Shown here: one piece after another, positions 1 to 6,143 of the stretch
Layout: the number at the start of each line of letters is the position of its first letter
How positions within the stretch are numbered: position 1 is the stretch's first letter
Assembly: GCA_947624565.1 (NCBI GenBank)
Contig: CANQKX010000015.1
Span: 1 to 32,500, forward strand
Length of the DNA stretch: 32,500 nucleotides
Source: an uncultured Bacilli bacterium
GTDB lineage: Bacteria > Bacillota_I > Bacilli_A > RF39 > UBA660
Direction: 5' to 3'
Notes under the pieces: model-generated
Told to the model about the DNA's origin: nothing
The model's input: only the letters and a program-made list of their open reading frames with translations
The model's database searches: none
Position numbers and translations under genes: made by a program

Positions 1-1
1 A

Positions 2-592
2 AATACATCAAATATAGTTATAGAAGCAAATGTAACTGGGAACTCAACTATAGGAATGATATATGGATATTCATGGTATGAAAATGGAGACTCATCAAGA
101 ATAGTAGAAGGAGGAACAATAACAGGTGGTTCTGAAGTAGGAATATTTGGTGGAAATAATAGAATTTCAGGATATTATTCAAATAACTTTGCTATTAATG
201 AAGTACAACAAACAGAAGGATTCTCATTAGATTATGTAGGAGATTTAGAGTATTATACAGATAAAGTAGAAACGAAACATAATGGAGATGTAAATAATAC
301 AGGATATTTCTTTGATTATGTATATAATAAGGATGGAATATATGTAGTAGAAAAATATACAGAATCAGAAGATAATGATGATGATTCACCAAAAAATCCA
401 GGACAAAGTTGTAAAGCAACATATGGAGTATGGATACCAACATGTTCAGTATACAGAAGTGGAACACATTCAGGATATCAATATAGAGAGCCAACTAGTG
501 ATGAATATGTACCTGCATCATGTACAGGAATGTCAAATGGAAAAGTAATGTATCCAGTATTTAAAAGAAAAGTTACATATAAATGTAGTTAA
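2..592 (+). CDS. C-terminal part of a secreted glycine/asparagine-rich surface protein (5' end outside window)
   Basis: The reading frame is open from the first complete codon at base 2 and ends at a TAA at 590-592, so about 196 residues of a longer protein are visible. The first ATG in frame (56) has no ribosome binding site and is internal. The visible part is rich in Gly, Asn, Ser, Thr and Tyr, with short hydrophobic stretches such as TIGMIYGYSW and GGSEVGIFGGNN, which look like beta-solenoid or adhesin repeats. An acidic Asp/Glu linker (around residues 121-132) leads to a Cys-containing terminal module with four Cys, the last being the penultimate residue. No LPxTG motif and no terminal membrane helix are seen, so sortase anchoring is not supported. 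Extracellular location is inferred from composition. I do not recognise a specific family. Confidence 0.6.
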   Translation, partial: NTSNIVIEANVTGNSTIGMIYGYSWYENGDSSRIVEGGTITGGSEVGIFGGNNRISGYYSNNFAINEVQQTEGFSLDYVGDLEYYTDKVETKHNGDVNNTGYFFDYVYNKDGIYVVEKYTESEDNDDDSPKNPGQSCKATYGVWIPTCSVYRSGTHSGYQYREPTSDEYVPASCTGMSNGKVMYPVFKRKVTYKCS

Positions 593-603
593 CTGTTTTC
601 GTT

Positions 604-636
604 AAAAAAAGATGATTATTTAAAGTAATCATCTTT
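604..636 (-). terminator. Intrinsic terminator overlapping the stop codon of the leftward RNHCP gene
   Basis: A perfect 11-bp stem (608-618 pairing with 626-636) with a 7-base loop is followed, on the minus strand, by seven T (complement of 604-610). The stop codon of the leftward gene (618-616) forms the last bases of the stem. On the plus strand the following bases (CATTTT) make only a weak U-tract, so it may also serve the upstream rightward gene, less efficiently. Confidence 0.8.
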
Positions 637-933
637 CATTTTAGAAAGTTCTATGATTAAGTCATAATTATCATCTTTTGCCATTATATTTTTATGTATT
701 TTATTACATTTATCACATTTATATATTATTTTAAATGTACCTTTAAATTTTTCTATACCAATTGGTATTAGTAATCCTTTACAATTATTTAATCTATCAC
801 CCGGATTTATATCTACATGTTTTGAATATAGACAATAATTACAGTGATCTCTTGCAGTATATCCTAATTGTGAAACTTTTCTTTTACAATTATCACATAT
901 AAAATTTTCATCAATCATATTAAATTTCTTCAT
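616..933 (-). CDS. RNHCP domain protein (zinc-ribbon-like)
   Basis: A 105-residue protein with four Cys-containing knuckles: CDNC near residue 13, HCNYC near 31, a single Cys near 51, and CDKC near 73. The block GYTARDHCNYCLYSKHVD and the following NPGDR match the RNHCP family, whose signature is R-N-H-C-P; here it reads RDHCN. The family is widespread in bacteria and its function is not established; metal binding is inferred from the Cys pairs. I chose the ATG at 933 because AAAAGGTG lies 6 bases upstream. A GTG three codons earlier falls inside that ribosome binding site. An extended -10 (TGGTATCAT, 962-954) lies just upstream, divergent from the next gene. Confidence 0.75.
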   Translation of the reverse strand: MKKFNMIDENFICDNCKRKVSQLGYTARDHCNYCLYSKHVDINPGDRLNNCKGLLIPIGIEKFKGTFKIIYKCDKCNKIHKNIMAKDDNYDLIIELSKMKDDYFK

Positions 934-953
934 AATTAACACCTTTTACAATA

Positions 954-962
954 ATGATACCA
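954..962 (-). promoter_or_regulatory. Extended -10 promoter for the RNHCP gene
   Basis: The minus strand reads TGGTATCAT, one base from the TGnTATAAT consensus, ending about 20 bases before the ATG at 933. No good -35 is visible. It diverges from a plus-strand TGGTATAAT at 978-986. Confidence 0.5.
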
Positions 963-977
963 TATTTTTAAAAAAAC

Positions 978-986
978 TGGTATAAT
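978..986 (+). promoter_or_regulatory. Extended -10 promoter for the tail-anchored protein gene
   Basis: TGGTATAAT is a perfect extended -10. Its first TATAAT base is 25 bases before the start codon at 1006. The expected transcript start (about 993) coincides with the ribosome binding site AGAGGTG, giving a leader of about 13 bases. Confidence 0.7.
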
Positions 987-1005
987 AATTATAAGAGGTG
1001 ACTAT

Positions 1006-1359
1006 ATGCAAGAAATAGAATATAAAAATTTAGGTGATATTCCTCAAAAAGTAAAACTTGAATTAATTGATATTTATAATTTAAATCCTACAGAATTACA
1101 AATAAAAAATATTTGTAATTATATAATATATTATTATAATAATCCAGATAAGATGCAATTGTTACCTGATGAAAATAGGGATTTTTATGAAAAATTTACA
1201 AGTATGTTAGCACTGCAATTAGAAAATAATATAGGTAATAGTTCTGGAGAAAATGGTAATGAAAAATCATATAAATATGGTTCAAATGGATTTAGTAATA
1301 TTATATTAATATCAATTGTTATGATTATTTTAGTATTAGTAGTTGTATTTTTATTATAA
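1006..1359 (+). CDS. Small tail-anchored membrane protein of unknown function
   Basis: A 117-residue protein. Residues 1-75 look like a helical cytoplasmic domain (the segment PTELQIKNICNYIIYYYNNP is helix-rich and Tyr-rich). Residues 76-95 are a Ser/Gly/Asn linker, and residues 97-117 are a single hydrophobic helix that ends the protein. There is no N-terminal signal. This is the layout of a tail-anchored protein with its domain in the cytoplasm. The ribosome binding site AGAGGTG sits 5 bases before the ATG. It is transcribed alone from the promoter at 978-986. I do not recognise a family. Confidence 0.65.
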   Translation: MQEIEYKNLGDIPQKVKLELIDIYNLNPTELQIKNICNYIIYYYNNPDKMQLLPDENRDFYEKFTSMLALQLENNIGNSSGENGNEKSYKYGSNGFSNIILISIVMIILVLVVVFLL

Positions 1360-1400
1360 TTAATTAAAATTTGACTTATTTTAAATATTATAGTGTACTA

Positions 1401-1420
1401 CCTTTCCGAGATTGGAGAGG
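1401..1420 (+). promoter_or_regulatory. Hairpin that encloses the ribosome binding site of the MraZ-like gene
   Basis: CCTTTCC (1401-1407), loop GAGATT, and GGAGAGG (1414-1420) form seven consecutive pairs, one of them G-U. The whole 3' arm is the ribosome binding site of the ATG at 1428. Such a GC-rich hairpin stands out in this very AT-rich DNA. A TATAGT at 1389-1394 or a TTGACT at 1371-1376 may belong to the promoter, in which case the hairpin is at or near the 5' end of the mRNA. Translational control is inferred. Confidence 0.55.
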
Positions 1421-1427
1421 TTTTTAT

Positions 1428-1886
1428 ATGTTTGGACATGGTATTTTAGAACACAATATAGATGTTAAAGGAAGAATTATAATGCCAGCACCATCAGGTA
1501 TAAAGCCGAAAGATAGAATTTTTATTGAATCTTGTTTTAATAATTCTGCTTTTTTAATGTTTGATATGGAATATTATAATAAACAAGTAGAAATAATAAG
1601 AAAAACAATTGGTAATACTAAAAATGCTAAAAATTTAACAACTATTAGGGAAATGTTAGAATTTTATAATATGAATATTATACATACTGGAAACATAGAT
1701 GACCAAAAAAGATTTTTAATTCCAAGGCCTATTTTAAAAGAACATAATTTTGAAAATAAAATTATATATTTTCTTTTAGGAGATCATATGTTATGTTTTC
1801 CAAATAAAGAAAAATTAGAAGAATATAAAGAATATTTAAAAGAGTCATATGTCAAAGTATTTAGAAAAAGTTTAAATCAAAACTAA
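1428..1886 (+). CDS. mraZ: MraZ-like transcriptional regulator (double SpoVT/AbrB-like fold), orphan
   Basis: A 152-residue protein close to the usual MraZ length (about 143). It has the two half-domains of the family: HNIDVKGRIIMPA at residues 9-21, matching the typical D-x-KGR-x-x-x-P, and a second copy IDDQKRFLIPR at 90-100. The segment GDHMLCFPNKEKLEEY matches the C-terminal strand and helix. MraZ binds DNA upstream of the division and cell-wall (dcw) cluster as a ring-shaped oligomer. Here rsmH, ftsL and the rest of dcw are missing: the next gene is scpA, behind a terminator. The ATG at 1428 has GGAGAGG 7 bases upstream. A TTG-initiated extension from 1371 would run through likely promoter and leader DNA and was rejected. 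The divergence from typical MraZ is clear, so a paralogue is possible. Confidence 0.7.
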   Translation: MFGHGILEHNIDVKGRIIMPAPSGIKPKDRIFIESCFNNSAFLMFDMEYYNKQVEIIRKTIGNTKNAKNLTTIREMLEFYNMNIIHTGNIDDQKRFLIPRPILKEHNFENKIIYFLLGDHMLCFPNKEKLEEYKEYLKESYVKVFRKSLNQN

Positions 1887-1901
1887 ACTTTTTCTTTTTT
1901 T
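1864..1901 (+). terminator. Intrinsic terminator spanning the MraZ-like stop codon
   Basis: A perfect 11-bp stem (1864-1874 with 1884-1894) and a 9-base loop are followed by seven T. The left arm is coding sequence and the stop codon TAA (1884-1886) starts the right arm. Confidence 0.8.
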
Positions 1902-1914
1902 GTATTAATATATA

Positions 1915-1929
1915 TGATATAATTATAAT
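1915..1929 (+). promoter_or_regulatory. Promoter of the scpA operon (tandem -10 elements)
   Basis: TGATATAAT (1915-1923) is a perfect extended -10 and is immediately followed by a second TATAAT (1924-1929). The second lies 25 bases before the scpA ATG, the same spacing seen at other genes here. The ribosome binding site AGGTGA is at 1938-1943. Confidence 0.6.
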
Positions 1930-1948
1930 GATAAAGTAGGTGAAGTAA

Positions 1949-2677
1949 ATGCAGTATAAATTTGTGATAAATGATTTTGAGGGTCCACTTGATCTACTTT
2001 TACATTTAATTAAAAATGATGAAGTTGATATATATGATATATCAATTGAAAAAATTACAGAGCAATATTTATCTTTCATTAAAAGTATGGAAGAAATGAA
2101 TTTGAATATTGCATCTGAATATTTAGTTATGGCAGCTGAATTACTTGAAATAAAATCTAAATTACTTCTTCCAAATAAAAAGGATTTAGATGATGATGAA
2201 TATGAAGAAGATCCAAGAGAGAATTTAATTAATAGGCTTATAGAATATAAAAAATACAAAGATATGATAGATACATTTAAATATTTAGAAAATGAAAGAA
2301 AAGATATATTTACTAAAGAACCAATTAATTTAAGTGAATATATAGATGTAGAAAAAGAAAATAATGGTGATATTACATTAGATGATTTAATTAGTGCATT
2401 AAATAATTTTTTAAAAAGAAAAGAAGAAGAAAAACCTTTGCAAACTAAAATAACTAAAAAAGAATTATCAGTTACACAAAGAACTGGTGAAATAAGAAAT
2501 ATAATTAGGAAAAATAAGAAAATTTCGTTTTTTGATTTATTTGAAATAGTAACAAGAGAGTATATAGTTGTAACATTTTTATCAATACTTGAAATGGCAA
2601 AACATGGAGAAATAGTTATAACTCAGGAAAATAATTTTAATAATATCATCATAGAAGAAGGTGTAATAAATGAGTAA
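1949..2677 (+). CDS. scpA: ScpA, kleisin subunit of the SMC-ScpAB condensin complex
   Basis: A 242-residue protein, normal for ScpA. The N-terminus carries the family signature FEGPLDLLLHLI near residue 10, followed by DIYDISIEKITEQYL, which forms the SMC-neck contact region. A conserved AAELLEIKSKLLLP motif lies near residue 62. The acidic middle (DDDEYEEDP) is the usual linker, and the C-terminal winged helix (about 165-235) contacts the SMC head. ScpA closes the SMC ring for chromosome compaction and segregation in the cytoplasm. The start has AGGTGA 5 bases upstream. It overlaps scpB by 8 bases, implying translational coupling. The operon continues through a nucleosidase and a lipoprotein. 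Confidence 0.95.
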   Translation: MQYKFVINDFEGPLDLLLHLIKNDEVDIYDISIEKITEQYLSFIKSMEEMNLNIASEYLVMAAELLEIKSKLLLPNKKDLDDDEYEEDPRENLINRLIEYKKYKDMIDTFKYLENERKDIFTKEPINLSEYIDVEKENNGDITLDDLISALNNFLKRKEEEKPLQTKITKKELSVTQRTGEIRNIIRKNKKISFFDLFEIVTREYIVVTFLSILEMAKHGEIVITQENNFNNIIIEEGVINE

Positions 2678-3227
2678 TGAATTAGAAGCAATATTATTTG
2701 CAGTAGGAGAAGATGGACTTAGTATTGAGGAAATATCAAATATATTAGAAATAGAAGAACAAAGAGTAGAAAAAGAAATAGAATTATTACAAAAAATATA
2801 TGAAGATAGATCAATTGAAATAAAATTACTTGGAAACAAATATAAACTTATAATCAAGTCTAAATATAAGGATTATATAAAAAAATTAACTGAAGAAGTT
2901 AGTAATAATCTTAGTAAATCAGCATTAGAAACTCTGGCTATTATTGCATATAATGAACCTGTTACAAGAGTTCAAATTGATGAAATAAGAGGAGTTAATT
3001 CAGCACAAATGATAAGAAATTTAATATCTAAAGGTTTTATAGAAGATGTTGGTAAAAGTGATTTGCCAGGAAGACCTATTCTTTATAAAACAACAAATTA
3101 TTTTCTGGACTACTTTAATTTATCAACTAAAGATGATTTACCAAAAATAGATGTAGAACATATAGAAGTTCTTGAGGAAGATGATTTATTTAAGACTAGG
3201 TATAAAGAAGAAGGAGAAGAAGTATGA
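2670..3227 (+). CDS. scpB: ScpB, second accessory subunit of SMC condensin
   Basis: A 185-residue winged-helix protein of normal ScpB length. Two winged-helix domains are visible: residues 1-75 (LEAILFAVGEDGLSIEEI) and 85-150, with the conserved SALETLAIIAYNEPVTR and the RGVNS...IRNLISKGFI...GRPILYKTT block. ScpB dimers bind the middle of ScpA and modulate the SMC ATPase. The ribosome binding site GAAGGTG lies inside the end of scpA. The TGA stop overlaps the next ATG (ATGA), so at least three genes are translationally coupled. The C-terminal tail is acidic, as usual. Confidence 0.95.
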   Translation: MSNELEAILFAVGEDGLSIEEISNILEIEEQRVEKEIELLQKIYEDRSIEIKLLGNKYKLIIKSKYKDYIKKLTEEVSNNLSKSALETLAIIAYNEPVTRVQIDEIRGVNSAQMIRNLISKGFIEDVGKSDLPGRPILYKTTNYFLDYFNLSTKDDLPKIDVEHIEVLEEDDLFKTRYKEEGEEV

Positions 3228-3880
3228 TAGGAGTTTTTGTAGCAAGTAAATTAGAATGGAGTGTACTTATTGATATCTATAATATAACCGAGGATTATTT
3301 AGAAAAATATCCATATGGAGAGTATTATAGAACTAATTTTAATGGTAAAGATATAGTTTATTTTAAAGGTGGAGTTAGAAAAGTAAATGCAGCTGCTTCA
3401 ACAGAATATATGATAAATAAGTTTTCATTAGAAAAAGTAATTGTTATTGGTACATGTGCAGCAGTTAGTGATGAACTTGATTATAATGATGTTATTATAC
3501 CTGATAAAATTGTAGATTATGATTATGTACTTAGAGAGTTTTCTTTTGATACAGATGAAAATAATATAATAGAAATAGATGAAGTAAATATTGATCTTGA
3601 TTATTCAACTGGTTTGTTTGGTACATCTGATAAAGCCTTAGTATTATGGAAAGATTTAACTTATTTAGCAAGTGTTGGCGTAGTAGCATCTGATATGGAG
3701 TCTTATTCAGTTTGTAAAGTTTGCAAAATAAATAATGTAGATGTTTTAGTTATAAAAGGTGTTTCTGATAGACCAATGAAAGGTGAAAATGGTTATAATG
3801 AGCAATTAGAAGTATATGAAGAAAATACTCCAATAGTTATGAAAAAAATAATAGAAGATTATCTTCCAGAGGTATTATAA
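3224..3880 (+). CDS. Nucleoside phosphorylase-family protein, probably MTA/SAH nucleosidase-like
   Basis: A 218-residue protein of the PNP/UDP family. Features matching MTA/SAH nucleosidase are a Glu at residue 11 near the N-terminal strand, GGVRKVNAAASTEYMI at 49-64, the core GTCAAVSDEL at 76-85, DMES at 157-160 (the ribose-binding Met-Glu), and GVSDRPM at 179-185 with Asp182 as the likely catalytic acid. MTA/SAH nucleosidase cleaves adenine from methylthioadenosine and S-adenosylhomocysteine, recycling SAM by-products. Sequence divergence is substantial, so another nucleoside substrate is possible. It overlaps scpB by 4 bases, and its TAA overlaps the ATG of the following lipoprotein. Confidence 0.75.
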   Translation: MIGVFVASKLEWSVLIDIYNITEDYLEKYPYGEYYRTNFNGKDIVYFKGGVRKVNAAASTEYMINKFSLEKVIVIGTCAAVSDELDYNDVIIPDKIVDYDYVLREFSFDTDENNIIEIDEVNIDLDYSTGLFGTSDKALVLWKDLTYLASVGVVASDMESYSVCKVCKINNVDVLVIKGVSDRPMKGENGYNEQLEVYEENTPIVMKKIIEDYLPEVL

Positions 3881-4383
3881 TGAAAAAGAATAAATTTATT
3901 GTTTTAATTTTATCAATATTAGTTATTTTTATTACATTTGGATGTAATAAAGATGAAAAAGAATCAACTGAAAATACAAAAAGTATAGAAAAAAATAAAG
4001 ATACTTATATTAAATATGTACAAAAATTAAAAGATATAGAAAAATCTTCTTCAGATATACCCTTTGATATAAATGTAACATATAGTAAATTAGATGACGA
4101 AGAAATAAGGTATGAGGTTACAATTGATAATCCTAAACAAGAAATAAAAGATATAAAAGCACTTGCAGTTCATAATAAACCAACTGATGATGTATTTCCA
4201 AGTATAGGAATATTTGATAATACAATTGATTTAAAAACAGATTCATCATCAAAAGGTATTGTTTTAGTTGGATATATATCATATGAGGGAGATATAGAAG
4301 ATTTTGAATGTGAGATGAAAGTAATAATTACATATAAAATTGATGAAAAAGAAGTTACGAACTATTATGTGACAAAAAAATAA
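3880..4383 (+). CDS. Predicted lipoprotein of unknown function
   Basis: A 167-residue protein with a Lys-rich start, a hydrophobic segment (6-20) and a lipobox-like TFGC ending at Cys22; the -3 residue is Thr rather than the usual Leu, so the lipobox is slightly atypical. After an acidic and Lys-rich linker, residues 45-167 look like a beta-rich domain with alternating hydrophobic strands (FDINVTYSK, RYEVTIDNP, GIVLVGYISYEG, EMKVIITYKID), similar in style to an immunoglobulin-like fold. It probably sits on the outer face of the membrane. TAATG overlap with the upstream nucleosidase indicates coupling. The family is not recognised. Confidence 0.6.
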   Translation: MKKNKFIVLILSILVIFITFGCNKDEKESTENTKSIEKNKDTYIKYVQKLKDIEKSSSDIPFDINVTYSKLDDEEIRYEVTIDNPKQEIKDIKALAVHNKPTDDVFPSIGIFDNTIDLKTDSSSKGIVLVGYISYEGDIEDFECEMKVIITYKIDEKEVTNYYVTKK

Positions 4384-4395
4384 CAATAAATAGTA

Positions 4396-4401
4396 TATAA
4401 T
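4396..4401 (+). promoter_or_regulatory. -10 element for the Cse60-like gene
   Basis: TATAAT lies 23 bases before the ATG at 4419, with TTGGGTGA as ribosome binding site between. No -35 is evident. The predicted leader is about 11 bases. Confidence 0.5.
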
Positions 4402-4418
4402 ATTTTTGGGTGAATATT

Positions 4419-4586
4419 ATGAAAGTGAAGATTTTTGATGAATCACATGAATTAGACTTAGAAGAAAAAGTAAATGAATTTTTAAAAGATAATAAAAATA
4501 TTATTGATATAAAATATCAAGTAAGTATAGCCATGTTTTCAGAAGAACAAATATATTGTTTTTCTGCTATGATAATATATAAATAA
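4419..4586 (+). CDS. Cse60-like small protein (DUF2758)
   Basis: A 55-residue protein. Its start MKVKIFDESHELDLEEKVNE, the central IIDIKYQV, and the C-terminal EEQIYCFSAMIIY match the small family named after Bacillus subtilis Cse60, a mother-cell sporulation protein of unknown biochemical role. The ribosome binding site is GGGTGA, 6 bases before the ATG, and a TATAAT sits just upstream. The stop codon is part of a hairpin shared with the convergent gene. Members also occur outside spore formers, so this gene does not by itself show sporulation. Family assignment rests on remembered motifs. Confidence 0.75.
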   Translation: MKVKIFDESHELDLEEKVNEFLKDNKNIIDIKYQVSIAMFSEEQIYCFSAMIIYK

Positions 4587-4609
4587 AAAATCCATTAATT
4601 GGATTTTTT
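4585..4609. terminator. Bidirectional terminator shared by two convergent genes
   Basis: AAAAAATCCA (4585-4594), a 5-base loop and TGGATTTTTT (4600-4609) form a 10-bp stem with an A-tract and a T-tract at the ends, so it can act on both strands. The stop codon of the rightward gene (4584-4586) and that of the leftward gene (4610-4608) are both inside or touching it; only 21 bases separate the two coding regions. Confidence 0.8.
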
Positions 4610-4919
4610 ACATTATATTCATTGAATTTTGATATGATGTATTTATGTAATCGCTACTCATTTCAGTATAATCAACTGCTTTTGGATAAATGTTGTTTTG
4701 AAGTCTTTGAATACTATTTTCTAAATTATTTACTTTATTTTCTAAAGTAGAAACTCTAGATTCTAATTGATTATAACTATTAGAAACATTGTTTGGATTC
4801 ATTCCCATCATATTTGGAGCCATAGGCATCACAGGCATATTAGGATATTGCATATTCATCATATTATATGATTCAAAACTTGGTCTTTGATCATATACAA
4901 CAGTTTTATCGTAATTCAT
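4608..4919 (-). CDS. Met/Asn-rich protein with a short coiled coil, unknown function
   Basis: A 103-residue protein. Residues 20-42 are low-complexity Met/Pro/Asn (MMNMQYPNMPVMPM). Residues 51-76 form a clear coiled coil with hydrophobic heptad positions (Leu52, Val56, Leu59, Val63, Leu66, Ile70, Leu73). A Ser/Tyr/Asn tail follows. There is no signal peptide or membrane helix. The start has AAGGAGG 6 bases upstream. Composition resembles small spore-coat or scaffold proteins, and it is convergent with the Cse60-like gene, but neither proves a spore role. Oligomerisation through the coiled coil is inferred. The family is not recognised. Confidence 0.6.
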   Translation of the reverse strand: MNYDKTVVYDQRPSFESYNMMNMQYPNMPVMPMAPNMMGMNPNNVSNSYNQLESRVSTLENKVNNLENSIQRLQNNIYPKAVDYTEMSSDYINTSYQNSMNIM

Positions 4920-4983
4920 AATTTCCTCCTTAATTTATTCAATTTTATTGTATGCTTATGTTTATTTTTTGCTTGGGCTATTG

Positions 4984-4989
4984 TATAAT
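4984..4989 (+). promoter_or_regulatory. -10 element for trmB
   Basis: TATAAT lies 24 bases before the trmB ATG; GGGTGA (4998-5003 region) is the ribosome binding site. The predicted leader is about 12 bases. No clear -35. Confidence 0.55.
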
Positions 4990-5007
4990 AATATTGGGTG
5001 AATAAAT

Positions 5008-5640
5008 ATGAGACTTAGAAATATTAAAGATGCAGATAAAATAATAGAAAAGTCAAAGTACATAATATTAAATCCAGAACAATATAAAGGAAAGTATAGT
5101 AAGTTATTTAATAATCAGAATCCAATTTATTTAGAAATCGGTATGGGTAAAGGAGATTTTATAATAGGAATGGCTAAAAAATACCCTAATATAAATTTTT
5201 TAGGAATAGAAATGTACGATAGTGTTATTGTAAAAGCAATAGAAAAGTTAGAAAATGAAAACTTAAATAATTTGAAATTAATAAGAATGGATGCCAATAA
5301 AATAGAAGATGTTTTTGATAAGGAGATAGATTTAATATATTTAAATTTTTCTGATCCTTGGCCTAAAAACAGAAATGCTAAAAGAAGACTTACACATGAA
5401 AGATTTTTGGATAAATATGAAAATATATTTAAAACAAATAAAGTTATATATATGAAAACTGATAATACATCTTTATTTGAATTTTCAATAGAATCTTTAA
5501 GTCAGTATGGGTATAAACTAAAAAATATATCATTAGATTTACATAACAGTAATTTTGAAGAAAATATACAAACAGAATATGAAAAAAAATTTAGTTCAAA
5601 AGGCGTAAAAATTAATAGATTAGAAGCATATAAAGATTGA
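5008..5640 (+). CDS. trmB: tRNA (guanine-46-N7)-methyltransferase
   Basis: A 210-residue Rossmann-fold SAM methyltransferase of normal TrmB length. The SAM-binding motif I is EIGMGKGDF near residue 44, motif II Glu is in GIEMYD near 70, an Asp-containing MDANKIEDVF follows, and the TrmB hallmark NFSDPWPK near 115 and RRLTHERFL near 128 provide the catalytic and tRNA-binding region. A conserved C-terminal EYEKKFSSKGVKI is present. The enzyme makes m7G at position 46 in the tRNA variable loop. It is probably transcribed alone; it ends in TGA, which shows that TGA is a stop here. Confidence 0.95.
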   Translation: MRLRNIKDADKIIEKSKYIILNPEQYKGKYSKLFNNQNPIYLEIGMGKGDFIIGMAKKYPNINFLGIEMYDSVIVKAIEKLENENLNNLKLIRMDANKIEDVFDKEIDLIYLNFSDPWPKNRNAKRRLTHERFLDKYENIFKTNKVIYMKTDNTSLFEFSIESLSQYGYKLKNISLDLHNSNFEENIQTEYEKKFSSKGVKINRLEAYKD

Positions 5641-5689
5641 TAAAAAATAAAAAGTATGATAATATAAAAGAGAATAGGGAGGGTATTAA

Positions 5690-6115
5690 ATGAAAAATAT
5701 CTTAAAAATTACTTTAGTAGTAATAATAACAATTTTATTAACGGGATGTAAAAAATATGATAAACTTGCTTATACATCTTATAATGAGTATTTTAATAGT
5801 AAGGATGGTTATGTTATTTTAGACAAAACATCAGATTATGATATTGATGTAAGAAGGTATTTAGAAGCTGGTAATGGTAATGTTCAAGTTTATTATATTG
5901 AATTTGCAACTGAAGATTTAGCTATAGATTATGTTAAAAATTTATATGAAAATCAAAATGGGTATAAGGTAAAAAATAATTATTCATATGTAAAAAGTAC
6001 AAAAAATCAATATTTTAAATTATACAGAGTAGATAATGTCATAATAAATGCAGTATCATCTGATAAAAAATATAGAAAAAATGTAAATGAAGTATTAAAA
6101 GATTTAGGATATTAA
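5690..6115 (+). CDS. Small predicted lipoprotein
   Basis: A 141-residue protein with a clear signal: Lys-rich start, hydrophobic core, and lipobox LTGC with Cys20. The mature part (about 121 residues) has an alpha/beta pattern: FNSKDGYVILDKTSDYDIDV, an acidic helix (FATEDLAIDYVKNLYEN), and a Tyr/Lys-rich strand region, ending in a helix (RKNVNEVLKDLGY). Lipid-anchored at the outer face of the membrane (inferred). The ribosome binding site is AGGGAGGG. A -10-like TATGAT/GATAAT is at 5655-5663. A hairpin with a T-run overlaps its stop codon. Family not recognised. Confidence 0.65.
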   Translation: MKNILKITLVVIITILLTGCKKYDKLAYTSYNEYFNSKDGYVILDKTSDYDIDVRRYLEAGNGNVQVYYIEFATEDLAIDYVKNLYENQNGYKVKNNYSYVKSTKNQYFKLYRVDNVIINAVSSDKKYRKNVNEVLKDLGY

Positions 6116-6126
6116 TATCCTTTTTT
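6106..6126 (+). terminator. Short hairpin plus T-run over the lipoprotein stop codon, before gpmI
   Basis: AGGATA (6106-6111), loop TTAA, TATCCT (6116-6121) and six T form a 6-bp terminator-like structure; the stop TAA (6113-6115) is in the loop. The gpmI ribosome binding site begins about 6 bases later, leaving no room for a promoter, so it may be leaky or an attenuator rather than a full stop. Confidence 0.5.
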
Positions 6127-6143
6127 CTACTTGGAGGAATAAA

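Noticed and set aside
195-494. Leftward open frame opposite the surface protein fragment
   Set aside because: It mirrors AT-rich codons of the plus-strand gene and lacks a ribosome binding site; a shadow.
1371-1427. TTG-initiated longer start for the MraZ-like gene
   Set aside because: It would place the promoter-like TTGACT and the RBS hairpin inside coding sequence, while the ATG at 1428 has a good ribosome binding site and aligns with the family start.
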